Source of the DNA: Streptomyces sp. V4I2
GTDB taxonomy: Bacteria > Actinomycetota > Actinomycetes > Streptomycetales > Streptomycetaceae
Length of the DNA stretch: 64,000 nucleotides
Direction of reading: 5' to 3'
Assembly (NCBI RefSeq): GCF_030817655.1
Contig: NZ_JAUSZM010000003.1
Coordinates: 9,610,001-9,674,000 of the forward strand
The position numbers and the translations under genes were made by a program. The first letter of the stretch is position 1; every line of letters starts with the position of its first letter. The notes under the pieces were generated by a model. That model saw only the letters and a list, made by a program, of their open reading frames with translations, searched no databases and was not told where the DNA came from. Of this stretch, positions 47,489 to 55,957 are shown in pieces.

Positions 47489-49561
47489 GTGGGACACAAC
47501 AGGCGCAGACGCCCAACAGGCGCACGACGTGCGACCTTTGCCGCAGTGGCACTGATGCTGGGCGGCGGTGGGCTGATGGCGGTCAACGTGTACGCCTCGG
47601 CGACCGACGGCGGTGGGCCGGGCGACGAGGGGGACGGCCGCGCGCGGGTGCTGGGGGCCGCGACGATCGACTGCCCGGACGTCGGCACCCAGTTGACCAC
47701 CGTGCCCGACGAGGCGGGGACGGAGGTCGACAAGGAACTCGCCGCCCTGGACCAGCAGGTGGCCGAGGCCTACCGGAAACTCCAGGACCCGGCACAGAAC
47801 GCGGAGCCCGAGAGCGGGATCATGGACCCCCTCAAGGAGGACCGCGCCGCGACGATCGAGCGCATCAACGCCGCCATCGAGCGGGTGGGGGACCGCCCCG
47901 AGGGACTCGACGCCCTGGCGGCCTGCACACTGCGTGAGCCCCAGAACCAGACCGGCGAGCAGGACGGCGGCGAGGAGCAGCAGGGCGACGGCCAGGACCA
48001 GGGCGACGGCCAGGACCAGGGCGACGGCCAGGACCAGGGCGACGGCCAGGACCAGGACGGCGGTGCCCAGCAGCCGGGCAACGGCGGCCAGGCCGGCAAC
48101 GGCCCCGTGGCCGCCGACTACGCGGACATCACCACCGTCCAGCCCAGCGCGGCGAACGCCCAGGCGGACGCCTCCGGTGGGACCTTCGTCACCAGTTGCG
48201 GCGTCAACGAGGGCGGCCTGTTCAACTCGGACAACGTGATCGTCGCCCCGGGTGTCTCCAACGGAGCCCACCACTTCCACGACTACGTCGGCAACCAGGC
48301 CAACGACGCCTTCGCCGGCGACGAGGACCTCGCCAACGGCGGGACGAGCTGCGTGGACCAGGGCGACAAGTCGTCGTACTACTGGCCCGTGCTGCGGCTG
48401 CAGAACGGCACGCAGGAGCAGGACGCGGCCGCCCCGGGCGGCGGCATCGAGGGCAACGCCGGTGAGATCGTCACGCCCCGGCAGGTCACCCTCACGTTCG
48501 TGGGCAGCCCGCGCGGCGAGGTCACGGCCATGCCGAGGCTCCTGCGCATCATCACCGGCGATGCCAAGGCCTTCGTCAACGGAACCGCGAACGCCAACGC
48601 CTCCTGGAGCTGCACCGGGTTCGAGGACCGGCAGCTGAAGGACAAGTACCCGCTGTGTCCGCAGGGCAGCGACGTGGTGCGCACGTTCAAGTTCCAGAGC
48701 TGCTGGGACGGCCGGAACATCGACAGCGCCAACCACCGCACCCATGTGGCGTTCGCCCAGGCCGACGGCGCCTGCCCGGCCGGATTCAAGGCCATCCCGC
48801 AGCTCGTGCAGCGCATCGTCTACGACGTCGACGCGCCGAGCCTTCAGGACGGCGGCCGTACCACCCCGCTCTTCGCCGTGGACTCCTTCCCGGAGCAGCT
48901 GCACAAGCCCGTCACCGACCACGGCGACTTCATCAACGTCTTCGACGAAGACCTGATGGCGGAGATGGTCGCCTGCATCAACGAGGGCCGACAGTGCGGC
49001 GCCGGCGCGGACCAGGACCCCGGCAACGGTGAGGACCCGCAGGACCCGCCGGCCGACGACCCGGCGGACCAGCCGTCCGAGCAGCCCACCGAGCAGCCGT
49101 CCGACGAGCCGACCGAGCAGCCGACGGCGGCTCCCGCCCCCTCGAACGGCGACGACAACGGCAACGGCAACGGCGGTGACAACAACAACGGCGGCAACGG
49201 CGAGCAGGGCGACAACGGCCAGGCGAAGCCGGACGACTCACCCACGGCACCGGCCGGCGACGAACCCAAGGACGAGCCCAAGAGCGACACCAAGCCCACG
49301 CCGGCACCGAGCGCCTCCGCCACCCTCCCCGAGGCCTGGTCGAACGACCTGGTCGAGACCGGCGAGGACGACAGCACCGCCTCCGGCACCCCGACGACCG
49401 GAGCCGTGGCACAGCCGCCCGCCGGCGCCGGGACCGAGCCCCAGACGGCCGGTGACTCACTGGCCGAGACCGGCAGCCAGCTGTGGCCCGCCGCGGCCGG
49501 AGCGGTTCTTCTCATCTGCGGCTTCGTACTGCTGCGGCGCACCCGGCGCGGCTCCGTGTAG
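47489..49561 (+). CDS. Secreted DUF1996 protein with LAxTG sorting signal, 690 aa
   Basis: A signal peptide (GARRATFAAVALMLGGGGLM region) is followed by a polar stretch with GDGQDQ repeats (about residues 165-190) and then the DUF1996 domain (about 215-500), recognised by VSNGAHHFHDYVGNQANDAF, SSYYWPVLRLQNG, FQSCWDGRNIDSANHRTHVA and GHGDF-like TDHGDFINVFD. DUF1996 proteins are secreted and likely carbohydrate-active. A long Pro/Gln/Asn-rich linker leads to a C-terminal sorting signal: LAETG, a membrane helix (LWPAAAGAVLLICGFVLL) and RRTRRGSV. LAxTG is the signal used by sortase E in Streptomyces, so it is probably anchored to peptidoglycan. AGGAG precedes the GTG start. Confidence 0.88.
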   Translation: MGHNRRRRPTGARRATFAAVALMLGGGGLMAVNVYASATDGGGPGDEGDGRARVLGAATIDCPDVGTQLTTVPDEAGTEVDKELAALDQQVAEAYRKLQDPAQNAEPESGIMDPLKEDRAATIERINAAIERVGDRPEGLDALAACTLREPQNQTGEQDGGEEQQGDGQDQGDGQDQGDGQDQGDGQDQDGGAQQPGNGGQAGNGPVAADYADITTVQPSAANAQADASGGTFVTSCGVNEGGLFNSDNVIVAPGVSNGAHHFHDYVGNQANDAFAGDEDLANGGTSCVDQGDKSSYYWPVLRLQNGTQEQDAAAPGGGIEGNAGEIVTPRQVTLTFVGSPRGEVTAMPRLLRIITGDAKAFVNGTANANASWSCTGFEDRQLKDKYPLCPQGSDVVRTFKFQSCWDGRNIDSANHRTHVAFAQADGACPAGFKAIPQLVQRIVYDVDAPSLQDGGRTTPLFAVDSFPEQLHKPVTDHGDFINVFDEDLMAEMVACINEGRQCGAGADQDPGNGEDPQDPPADDPADQPSEQPTEQPSDEPTEQPTAAPAPSNGDDNGNGNGGDNNNGGNGEQGDNGQAKPDDSPTAPAGDEPKDEPKSDTKPTPAPSASATLPEAWSNDLVETGEDDSTASGTPTTGAVAQPPAGAGTEPQTAGDSLAETGSQLWPAAAGAVLLICGFVLLRRTRRGSV
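47983..48054 (+). repeat. Four perfect 18-bp coding repeats in the DUF1996 gene
   Basis: GGGCGACGGCCAGGACCA occurs four times in exact tandem (47983, 48001, 48019, 48037), encoding repeated GDGQDQ. The perfect identity at DNA level points to recent or ongoing slippage, giving length variation in the stalk between the signal peptide and the folded domain. Confidence 0.9.
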
Positions 49562-49614
49562 GCCCGCCCGGCTCGACGCGCGGAAAGGCGCACCCCTGCC
49601 TACGATCACTTGAC

Positions 49615-49890
49615 GTGGGACATGCATTCGAAGAGCTCGTGGAGAAACAGCGCGCGGCGGACCAGGCGCACCATCGGGTCGAGGACCTGAGCCACGCCTA
49701 CGGTCCGCCCGCCGAGCACAAGTGGTCCATGAAACAGACCACCACGTACGAGACCGCGTTCCGTGCCTGGCGCGATCTCGATCGCGACATCCGGACCGCG
49801 GTGGCGGAGTACGCGAAGGAGCAGGGCCGGGCGCGCCAGGAGGTGGAGACGGACGTCCGGGCGGCCCTACGCCGCACGCAGCCGCACTAG
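49615..49890 (+). CDS. Small helical hypothetical protein, 91 aa
   Basis: A soluble, highly charged protein made of two long helices (FEELVEKQRAADQAHHRVED and WRDLDRDIRTAVAEYAKEQG followed by RARQEVETDVRAALRRT). The GTG at 49615 is the only reasonable start in frame. It lies 54 bp after the DUF1996 gene on the same strand, so co-transcription is possible. No known motif. Confidence 0.6.
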   Translation: MGHAFEELVEKQRAADQAHHRVEDLSHAYGPPAEHKWSMKQTTTYETAFRAWRDLDRDIRTAVAEYAKEQGRARQEVETDVRAALRRTQPH

Positions 49891-49974
49891 GGATCCGGTA
49901 CGGCGGGACCGAAATCTTGCCGTACCGGCAACTCTCCTTGGCCGCCGACCGGGCGCGACGCAAGCTTGGGCCTC

Positions 49975-50610
49975 ATGACCCACATCCACGCGACGACGCA
50001 GGCCTCCGAGTTCTGGGAAGCCCGTTACAAGGACAGCGAACGAGTCTGGAGCGGCCGCCCCAATCCGCTCCTCGTGCGGGAGGCGAGCCACCTCCCACCG
50101 GCTACCGCCCTGGACCTCGGCTGCGGTGAGGGGGCCGACGCGGTGTGGCTGGCCTCACGCGGCTGGCAGGTCACCGGCGTCGACATCTCGTACACCGCCC
50201 TCGAACGTGCCGCCGCACACGCCGCCGAGGCCGGGGTGGGCGACCGTACGGCATGGGAACGGCACGAGCTGGGCACGACGTTTCCGCAGGGCTCCTTCGA
50301 CCTGGTCAACGCCCAGTTCCTGCAGTCCCCGGTGCACCTGGACCAGCAGGGCGTCCTGCGACAGGCCGCCGCCGCGGTCGCCGAGGGCGGCACGCTCCTG
50401 ATCGTCATGCACGCCGGGTGGCCGTCGTGGCAGAGCGAACCGCCCTTCGAGGCGGAGTTCCCCACGCTGGAGGGCACCCTCGCGGAACTCGCGCTGCCCG
50501 AGGGGAGCTGGAGCGTGGAAACCATGGGCGCTGTACGCAGGGAAAGCGTTTCGCCCGAGGGGGTCGAGGGCTACCGCGAGGACAACGTCTGGCGGATCCG
50601 ACGTACATAA
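49975..50610 (+). CDS. Class I SAM-dependent methyltransferase, 211 aa
   Basis: SAM-binding motif I is ATALDLGCGEGADAVWLASR, motif II is WQVTGVDISYTALERAAAHA and the catalytic strand is GSFDLVNAQFLQSPVHLDQQ. The start FWEARYKDSERVWSGRPNPL matches the group of thiopurine- or tellurite-resistance-like methyltransferases. Substrate unknown. The ATG at 49975 has no strong ribosome site. It is 84 bp after the small helical protein on the same strand. Confidence 0.87.
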   Translation: MTHIHATTQASEFWEARYKDSERVWSGRPNPLLVREASHLPPATALDLGCGEGADAVWLASRGWQVTGVDISYTALERAAAHAAEAGVGDRTAWERHELGTTFPQGSFDLVNAQFLQSPVHLDQQGVLRQAAAAVAEGGTLLIVMHAGWPSWQSEPPFEAEFPTLEGTLAELALPEGSWSVETMGAVRRESVSPEGVEGYREDNVWRIRRT

Positions 50611-50631
50611 GGGCCGGAATTTGGTGTCCGC

Positions 50632-50656
50632 GTTTGGAAATCACAGCGACGGCTAC
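50632..50656 (+). promoter_or_regulatory. SigmaB-like promoter of the csbD gene
   Basis: GTTT at 50632-50635 and GGCTAC at 50651-50656 are 15 bases apart, close to the GNNTN14-16GGGTAC/T pattern of stress sigma factors of the SigB group in Streptomyces. It lies 50 bp before the CsbD start; csbD genes are under sigmaB in Bacillus. Confidence 0.6.
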
Positions 50657-50705
50657 CCGACCCGTGGATACACCCGCAGTCAAACGCGGCTTGGAGTGAT
50701 GGAAC

Positions 50706-50879
50706 GTGGCCGGAGACCAGAAGGCCAAGGCGAAGAAGGAACAGGCCAAGGGAAAGGCCAAGGAGGCGATCGGCCGCACGACGGGCAACGAGCAGATGGA
50801 GGCCGAGGGCCGGGGCGGCCAGGCGAAGGGTGACGCACGTCAGGCCAAGGAGAAGGGGAAGGACACCTTCAAGCACTGA
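50706..50879 (+). CDS. CsbD-family stress protein, 57 aa
   Basis: A tiny hydrophilic protein: VAGDQKAKAKKEQAKGKAKE followed by AIGRTTGNEQMEAEGRGGQA and KGDARQAKEKGKDTFKH. The pattern K-G-x-x-K-E-x-x-G-x-x-T-x-x-x-x-x-x-x-x-G is the CsbD signature. Such proteins accumulate under general stress; their activity is unknown. The GTG at 50706 follows GGAG. A sigmaB-like promoter lies upstream and a strong terminator downstream, making a single-gene unit. Confidence 0.88.
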   Translation: MAGDQKAKAKKEQAKGKAKEAIGRTTGNEQMEAEGRGGQAKGDARQAKEKGKDTFKH

Positions 50880-50914
50880 CGGTGCCTGAACCGACCGAAA
50901 CTCGACCACACTCT

Positions 50915-50951
50915 CAGCGGGATCCCCATTCCACACCCGGGGATCCCGCTG
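50915..50951 (+). terminator. Terminator of csbD
   Basis: CAGCGGGATCCCC at 50915-50927 pairs perfectly with 50939-50951 (13-bp stem, 11-base loop), 35 bp after the csbD stop codon. Confidence 0.85.
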
Positions 50952-51046
50952 ACTGCTCTGTCACCGGATGACAAAGGCCCGAAAAGCCACTGCGTTCCCG
51001 TGAGCACCGCCTGAATACCCAGCGTTCACGGCCCTACCGTCCGGCT

Positions 51047-52786
51047 ATGAACCTGAGTCGCAGCAAGAAAAGTCGCAGCGGGAAAAGAACGTGGCGCAGC
51101 GCCGCCCTTGCGGTGCTGCTGATTGCGGGGGCGCTCACAGCCGCCTCCCCGGGTGCCGCGCAGGCGCGCGTCGAGCGGACCGAGACGCCCGTGACCTCGG
51201 CGTCCCCGGTCCCCGGGGTGACCGAGTCGCTGGTGCGGGTGAGGGTGCCGCTGCCCGCGTCCGCCGGGGCCCGTCCGGCGGCGTGCGACTGGCTGTCGTA
51301 CCTGCGCTACCGCTCCTCCGACGGGCCGGCCGCCTCCGCCGACGCCGACCGGATCCTTGTGGCCCAGCCGGGCATCCTGGAAGGGGCCGGTGCCTTCGAC
51401 AGCGTCGCCCGCAACACCGTCGCACGGGCCGCCGAGCAGGGCGGCCACATCGAGTTCTGGGCGCTGGACCGCCGCTCCAACTGCCTGGAGGACCGCACCG
51501 GAATCGCCTCCGGCGACCAGCACACGGCCGTCGACTACTACTACCGGGGCAAGCAGGTCGAAGGCCGGACCTTCGCCGGATACGTCACCAACGACCGCCT
51601 CGGCTGGATGGCGAAGCTCGGCATCGAGCAGACCGTCCGCGACCAGTACGACCTGCTCACCGCCGAGCTGCCCGACCAGGGGCTGCGCAAGAGCAAGGTG
51701 CTGTGCGGCGGCCACTCGCTGGGCGGCGTGATCACCGGCTACTTCGCGGCCGCCGACTTCGACGGTGACCGCACCACCACCTCGGACGCCGGCTACAACC
51801 AGTGCGCCGGCTACTTCGCCCTCGACACCACCGTCTCCACCTCACTGGCCGACCTCAGCGGCAGCATCCCGGACGACACCAACCTGCCCGACATCGGCCT
51901 CGGGCACGGCGCGGTGCAGGCCGGGCTCGACAGCGGGGTGCTGCCCCGCTCCCTGTCCGCTCCGGTGCTGCTCAACCCCGAGACCATGACCGTGCTCGCC
52001 ATCGCCGGCCTGGGTGCGCTCCGGGACCCCGGCGGCGAGTCCGACCTGCCCCGCTACCTGCCGTCGAACGTCAACATCGAGGCCACCAACCGCTTCCTGT
52101 TCTCCAAGGACACCGCCACCTTCCTCAAGGGCTCACCCACGGTGAAGGACTTCCGGCTCACCAACGAGGCGATGCTGGGGGCCCTGATGGACGACAACTC
52201 GGTACCGCTCGCGTTCCTGCAGAGCAGCGTGGGCTTCTTCGACGGCGGGCCGGTCGTCGACAAGAACTTCCCCGTCGCCAACGGCAGCGACCAGCAGGCG
52301 GGCCTGTTCGGCACCGACTACAAGGCCATCCCCGGCCGGCCGAACGGTCCGCTGTACACATGGCGTAATTACGACCGTGTCGGCGACCCCGACGACCCCG
52401 GACACCGGTCAGCCGACGGCACGCCGTTCACCTCGGCCGCCAAGGAGGTCACCGACATCCAGGAGCTCGCCCGCAGCATGGCCGGACAGCCGCTGGACTT
52501 CACCGAGCAGTACTTCCCGACCAAGCTGGTCACCGACATCCAGCTGGCGACCTCGCCGCAGGTGAAGCGGCTCGTCGTCCATCCCGAGGGGCTCACCGCC
52601 AACCCGACGCTCACCGTGCTCGCGGGCGACGGACTGCTGGCGGGCCGCGCACCGGCCGACCTGGACCCGGTGATCGCCGAGGGCTACCAGCACCTCGACG
52701 TGCTGACCGCGGCGCCCGTACAGAACAACGGACGGACCGAGCCCGTTTCCACCAGCCTCGCCGGATTCGCCGAGAACCCCGCATAG
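51047..52786 (+). CDS. Secreted alpha/beta-hydrolase (lipase/esterase-like), 579 aa
   Basis: A signal peptide (KRTWRSAALAVLLIAGALTA to AAQA, cleavage near residue 40) precedes a large hydrolase. The nucleophile elbow is SKVLCGGHSLGGVITGYFAA (G-H-S-L-G-G); earlier, RILVAQPGILEGAGAFDSVA and GHIEFWALDRRSNCLEDRTG look like the first strands of the fold. A catalytic Asp and His cannot be placed with certainty; the late VHPEGLTANPTLTVLAGDGL and HLDVLTAA are candidates. Lipid or polyester hydrolysis outside the cell is likely. The ATG at 51047 is convincing. It converges on the cutinase gene, with a strong terminator between. Confidence 0.8.
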   Translation: MNLSRSKKSRSGKRTWRSAALAVLLIAGALTAASPGAAQARVERTETPVTSASPVPGVTESLVRVRVPLPASAGARPAACDWLSYLRYRSSDGPAASADADRILVAQPGILEGAGAFDSVARNTVARAAEQGGHIEFWALDRRSNCLEDRTGIASGDQHTAVDYYYRGKQVEGRTFAGYVTNDRLGWMAKLGIEQTVRDQYDLLTAELPDQGLRKSKVLCGGHSLGGVITGYFAAADFDGDRTTTSDAGYNQCAGYFALDTTVSTSLADLSGSIPDDTNLPDIGLGHGAVQAGLDSGVLPRSLSAPVLLNPETMTVLAIAGLGALRDPGGESDLPRYLPSNVNIEATNRFLFSKDTATFLKGSPTVKDFRLTNEAMLGALMDDNSVPLAFLQSSVGFFDGGPVVDKNFPVANGSDQQAGLFGTDYKAIPGRPNGPLYTWRNYDRVGDPDDPGHRSADGTPFTSAAKEVTDIQELARSMAGQPLDFTEQYFPTKLVTDIQLATSPQVKRLVVHPEGLTANPTLTVLAGDGLLAGRAPADLDPVIAEGYQHLDVLTAAPVQNNGRTEPVSTSLAGFAENPA

Positions 52787-52800
52787 CGGTCCTCGCACGG

Positions 52801-52835
52801 CTGTGGGCCCGGGAGGATTCCTCCCGGGCCCACAG
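52801..52835. terminator. Bidirectional terminator between hydrolase and cutinase genes
   Basis: CTGTGGGCCCGGGAGG at 52801-52816 pairs with 52820-52835 across a 3-base loop, a perfect 16-bp stem between the two convergent genes. Confidence 0.9.
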
Positions 52836-52848
52836 TCACGTGTACGGC

Positions 52849-53490
52849 TCAGACCTTGCCGGCGGCGAACGTGGCCGCCTCTTCCGCGTTGTCCCGGTAG
52901 CTGAGGTGGGCCCCCGTGTCACCCCCTCCGGACTCGCAGACGGGGTCGCCCCCCGCGCAGATGTCGAGCGTGCGGCTCTGGTAGGTGCCGGTGACGCTCT
53001 TGCCGATGGCCCGGATCGGGTTGCCGAACAGCAGCACGGCGGAGACCTTCGGTTCGAGGGCGGCGGAGATCGAGGCGACGATGGGGCTGCCGACCACCGC
53101 ACCCGCGCTGCTGATACCGATCGAATTGTCGACGACGTTCGCGCCCTGCGAATATCCCACCAGAATGAAACGCTGGTTCGGACACGCGGCCGCTTGGCTC
53201 GTCACGTGGTCGACGAGATCCCTGTTGCCCTGCGCGGCCGAGGTCAGGGAAAGGTTCGCTGGATAGTCCACGCCGTAGCTGGACAGGGTTTTGCCGGTGA
53301 TTTTCTTCTGGAGCGCGGAATACACCGGGTCTCCGACGATGAAGCCGAGCGTGCCCGGCTCGAAGGTGCCGCGGGCCGATACGACCTCGACGTCGGTGCA
53401 GGGCGCGGCTGTTGCGGTGGGTGCCGAGACAGTCGCCAGTCCGGCCCCGCCGACCAATGAGAGCGCGGCGAGGCACAAGCGGATACGCAT
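52849..53490 (-). CDS. Secreted cutinase-family esterase, 213 aa
   Basis: A signal peptide (LCLAALSLVGGAGLATVSAP through TATAAP) leads to a small alpha/beta hydrolase of the cutinase family. Ser is in FILVGYSQGANVVDNS, Asp in LDICAGGDPVCESGGG and His in DTGAHLSYRDN; the start CTDVEVVSARGTFEPGTLGF is the usual cutinase opening. It would cleave cutin, suberin or lipid esters outside the cell. In mycobacteria a cutinase-family protein (Rv3802c) belongs to the mycolate condensation locus, so its nearness to the Pks13-like genes deserves attention. No ribosome site oddity; the ATG at 53490 has GGAGGATTCCCC upstream. Confidence 0.9.
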   Translation of the reverse strand: MRIRLCLAALSLVGGAGLATVSAPTATAAPCTDVEVVSARGTFEPGTLGFIVGDPVYSALQKKITGKTLSSYGVDYPANLSLTSAAQGNRDLVDHVTSQAAACPNQRFILVGYSQGANVVDNSIGISSAGAVVGSPIVASISAALEPKVSAVLLFGNPIRAIGKSVTGTYQSRTLDICAGGDPVCESGGGDTGAHLSYRDNAEEAATFAAGKV

Positions 53491-53639
53491 GGGGAATCCT
53501 CCGCGTGCGGGGCGCGTGATGCGCCTGCGAAATGGAACGGCCCCGAACGTATTCGCTTTTCCAGCGGAGTGTTATGCAGAGGATTATGGAATTGTCTCGG
53601 CTTTTTGTGCTCTCGTGAGCACCCTTCCCGAAGGGAATT

Positions 53640-54869
53640 TCATTGGCTGTCCGGGGCCTGCTCGCGCAATGCCTCGGCGCGCAATGCCAGCACGAGGTCC
53701 AGACGGGTGTCCGGCTCGTGCAGGGCCTCGCCGAAGAGCTTCTCCAGCTGCCGGAGCCGGTAGCGGACCGTCTGCGGGTGGATGTGGAGCCGGGCGGCGA
53801 CGTCGGGGACGTTGCTGCCACTGAGCAGCCAGGCCAGCAGGGTCTCGGCGAGGCGGGGACGCTGCCCCGCGGAGACGGCGTCCAGCGGGGCCAGAACCCG
53901 TGCCTGCAACCGGGCGAGCAGCTGTTCGTCGCAGTGCAGCAGCAGCGTCGACAGATGATCGGCGCAGTGCACCACGCCCTGCCGGGGCAGGATCCCGCGG
54001 CCCATCAGGCCCAGGGCCCGGGTGGCCCAGCGCAGGGACTGCGCCGCCTCGGTCACGCCGACCGTCGGGCCGATCGCGGCCGGCCGTCCGCGCAGCGCGA
54101 GGGCGAACGCCCGGCCGCCGAAACGGCCGGACACGTCCGGGTCGGGCACCAGCATGCGCGGCGGCCGCGACGCCATGTCCACCAGCGCGCCCGCGGCGGC
54201 CAGCGGCCGCTCCTCCTCGCGCTGCTCCGGCCCGGCCGCCAGCGCTACGACGGCGACCCGCCGCGGCACCGGCCACCGCGCACCGTGCGCGAGATCCTGC
54301 ACGGCCTCCAAGGCGACCGGCCCCTCACCCAGCAGCAGGTCGAGCAGGCGTTTGCGACGCCGTTCCACCTCGTCCGTGCTGTGCGACCGGGCCTCCGCGT
54401 AGCCGGCCGCGGCCGACTCCGCGACCTCGTGCACGGTCCGGAACGCGAGTTCGCCCAGTGCCGTCACGACCGCCGAGTCCAGCCCGAGCTGTTCCGCGGT
54501 ACGGCCCATCAGCCGCCAGGCGTGCAGCCCTCCGACCCGCAGCGCCGACTGCAGCGCGTCCAGGCTGCGGCCCTCCAGGGCCTCGCCGCGACCGAGTTCG
54601 TAGTACGTCGCGGCGATCGCGTCGCCCTGGCCGCGCGGGTCGGCGATGTGGTCGACGAACAGCGTCAGCGCCTGCACCACCCCGGCTCTGAGGTTGCGCC
54701 GGTCGTCACCGTCGGCCAGGCGGAGGTACTCGGGAACCTGTCTGCGCACCTCCTCCTCCACCTCGTCGGCGACGGATTCGAGCTGCGCGCGCAGTAACTC
54801 GGCCAGGTCGGGCGGCACCGGCGGGGCTGCGGGGCCGGCCGGTGTGCCGTGCGGGACGGGGACCGCCAT
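53640..54869 (-). CDS. PucR/CdaR-type transcriptional regulator, 409 aa
   Basis: The C-terminal HTH is LLAWLLSGSNVPDVAARLHI followed by HPQTVRYRLRQLEKLFGEAL and DTRLDLVLALRAEAL, about residues 330-395. The N-terminal two thirds resemble the RsbRD-like and GGDEF-like parts of other Streptomyces PucR proteins (LDALQSALRVGGLHAWRLMG, ARWPVPRRVAVVALAAGPEQ). AAAGGAG precedes the ATG at 54869; a longer reading to 55151 has no support. It follows the Ag85-like esterase gene by 122 bp on the same strand, so it may regulate the Pks13-like operon. Same general architecture as the regulator at 6.1 kb. Confidence 0.88.
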   Translation of the reverse strand: MAVPVPHGTPAGPAAPPVPPDLAELLRAQLESVADEVEEEVRRQVPEYLRLADGDDRRNLRAGVVQALTLFVDHIADPRGQGDAIAATYYELGRGEALEGRSLDALQSALRVGGLHAWRLMGRTAEQLGLDSAVVTALGELAFRTVHEVAESAAAGYAEARSHSTDEVERRRKRLLDLLLGEGPVALEAVQDLAHGARWPVPRRVAVVALAAGPEQREEERPLAAAGALVDMASRPPRMLVPDPDVSGRFGGRAFALALRGRPAAIGPTVGVTEAAQSLRWATRALGLMGRGILPRQGVVHCADHLSTLLLHCDEQLLARLQARVLAPLDAVSAGQRPRLAETLLAWLLSGSNVPDVAARLHIHPQTVRYRLRQLEKLFGEALHEPDTRLDLVLALRAEALREQAPDSQ

Positions 54870-54991
54870 CGCGGACACTCCTTTCACCCGGAAGCGGCTC
54901 ACCCGCGGGTTGATTCCCGTGGGGCGAGTGGGACGTCCCGTGTTGGACGGACGATCCCTGCGCTCCGTTCCGTGCCCCGCCGGCTCCGACA

Positions 54992-55936
54992 TCACTCGGG
55001 CAGCCCCAGCGCACGGGCGAGCATCGGCCACGACGCCGCGAACTCCCCCTTCCAGTAGGCCCAGCTGTGCCCCCCTCCCGCGTAGAAGTGCGTGGTGGCC
55101 GGGACGCCGAGCCGCGCGAGCGTGTCCGTGAAGCTGTGCGCGGAGGGCCACAGGGCGCTCTCCAGCGCCCCGGGCAGCGGATCACCGCTCCCGCCGACCA
55201 GCCCGCTGCCGTTGGACACGTACAGGGAGGTGCCGCGCAGCCCCTGCGCGCGGGCGCGCGGGTTGAAGTCGCGCCAGGTGAGCAGGTTCAGGATCGGGCT
55301 GCCCCACAGGGAGTGCCGCGACAGGTTCTCGCGGGCCACGATGGCGTCCATGATGGCCGGCACGCCGGGCGCGGTGGTGTCGAGGATGCCGCTGTAGGAG
55401 GCTGCGGCGGTGAAGGCGCCCGGGTGCCGGGCGGCGTGCGCCATGGCCCCGTACCCGCCGGTGGACACCCCGGCGACGGCCCGCACGCCGGAGGCGCGGT
55501 AGTCGCGGCGCAGCAGCGCGGGCACCTCCTCGACCTGGAATCTCTCGTAGTCGGGTCCGTCGCGCCAGGCGGTGGGGATGCCGGTGGGGCCCGCGTCCGG
55601 CATCGCCACGATCAGGTCCCGGCCCTCGGTGAAGGCCTCGATGTCGGTCTCCCGGGTCCAGGACGTGTAGTCGTCGTGGGCGCCGTGCAGCAGGTACAGC
55701 ACGGGGTACGTCCGGTCCGGCCGCGTGTCGAATCCCGACGGCAGGATCAGCCGCACCGCCGCGCTGCGGCCCAGCGCGGCGGAGTTCACGGACACGTCCA
55801 GGGTGCGCGGCCCGAGCCGGGTCGCGGCCCGGGCCCGGCCGGTGGCGGCTCCGGTTCCGAACAGGACGGCGAGGCCGGCGACGGCGGCCGCCTTGGCGAC
55901 GGTACGCCGGGGCACTTCGGTGGGGCGGTGGGGCAT
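54992..55936 (-). CDS. Secreted esterase of the antigen 85/esterase D fold, 314 aa
   Basis: A twin-arginine-like signal (VPRRTVAKAAAVAGLAVLFG) precedes an alpha/beta-hydrolase of the esterase family that includes mycobacterial Ag85 mycolyltransferases. The oxyanion region is YPVLYLLHGAHDDYTSWTRE, the nucleophile elbow is VRAVAGVSTGGYGAMAHAAR, and the His is in HFYAGGGHSWAYWKGEFAAS. Asp or Glu candidates lie near GTSLYVSNGSGLVGGSGDPL. Many Streptomyces esterases share this fold, so transferase activity is only a suggestion; the position 21 bp after a Pks13-like gene makes it more interesting. ATG at 55936, read from the same operon. Confidence 0.82.
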   Translation of the reverse strand: MPHRPTEVPRRTVAKAAAVAGLAVLFGTGAATGRARAATRLGPRTLDVSVNSAALGRSAAVRLILPSGFDTRPDRTYPVLYLLHGAHDDYTSWTRETDIEAFTEGRDLIVAMPDAGPTGIPTAWRDGPDYERFQVEEVPALLRRDYRASGVRAVAGVSTGGYGAMAHAARHPGAFTAAASYSGILDTTAPGVPAIMDAIVARENLSRHSLWGSPILNLLTWRDFNPRARAQGLRGTSLYVSNGSGLVGGSGDPLPGALESALWPSAHSFTDTLARLGVPATTHFYAGGGHSWAYWKGEFAASWPMLARALGLPE

Positions 55937-55957
55937 GGCGGCTCCTCGGCTCTCGGT

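Noticed and set aside
47983..48054. Short regular repeats that might be a CRISPR array
   Set aside because: Units are adjacent without spacers and lie in frame in a coding region.
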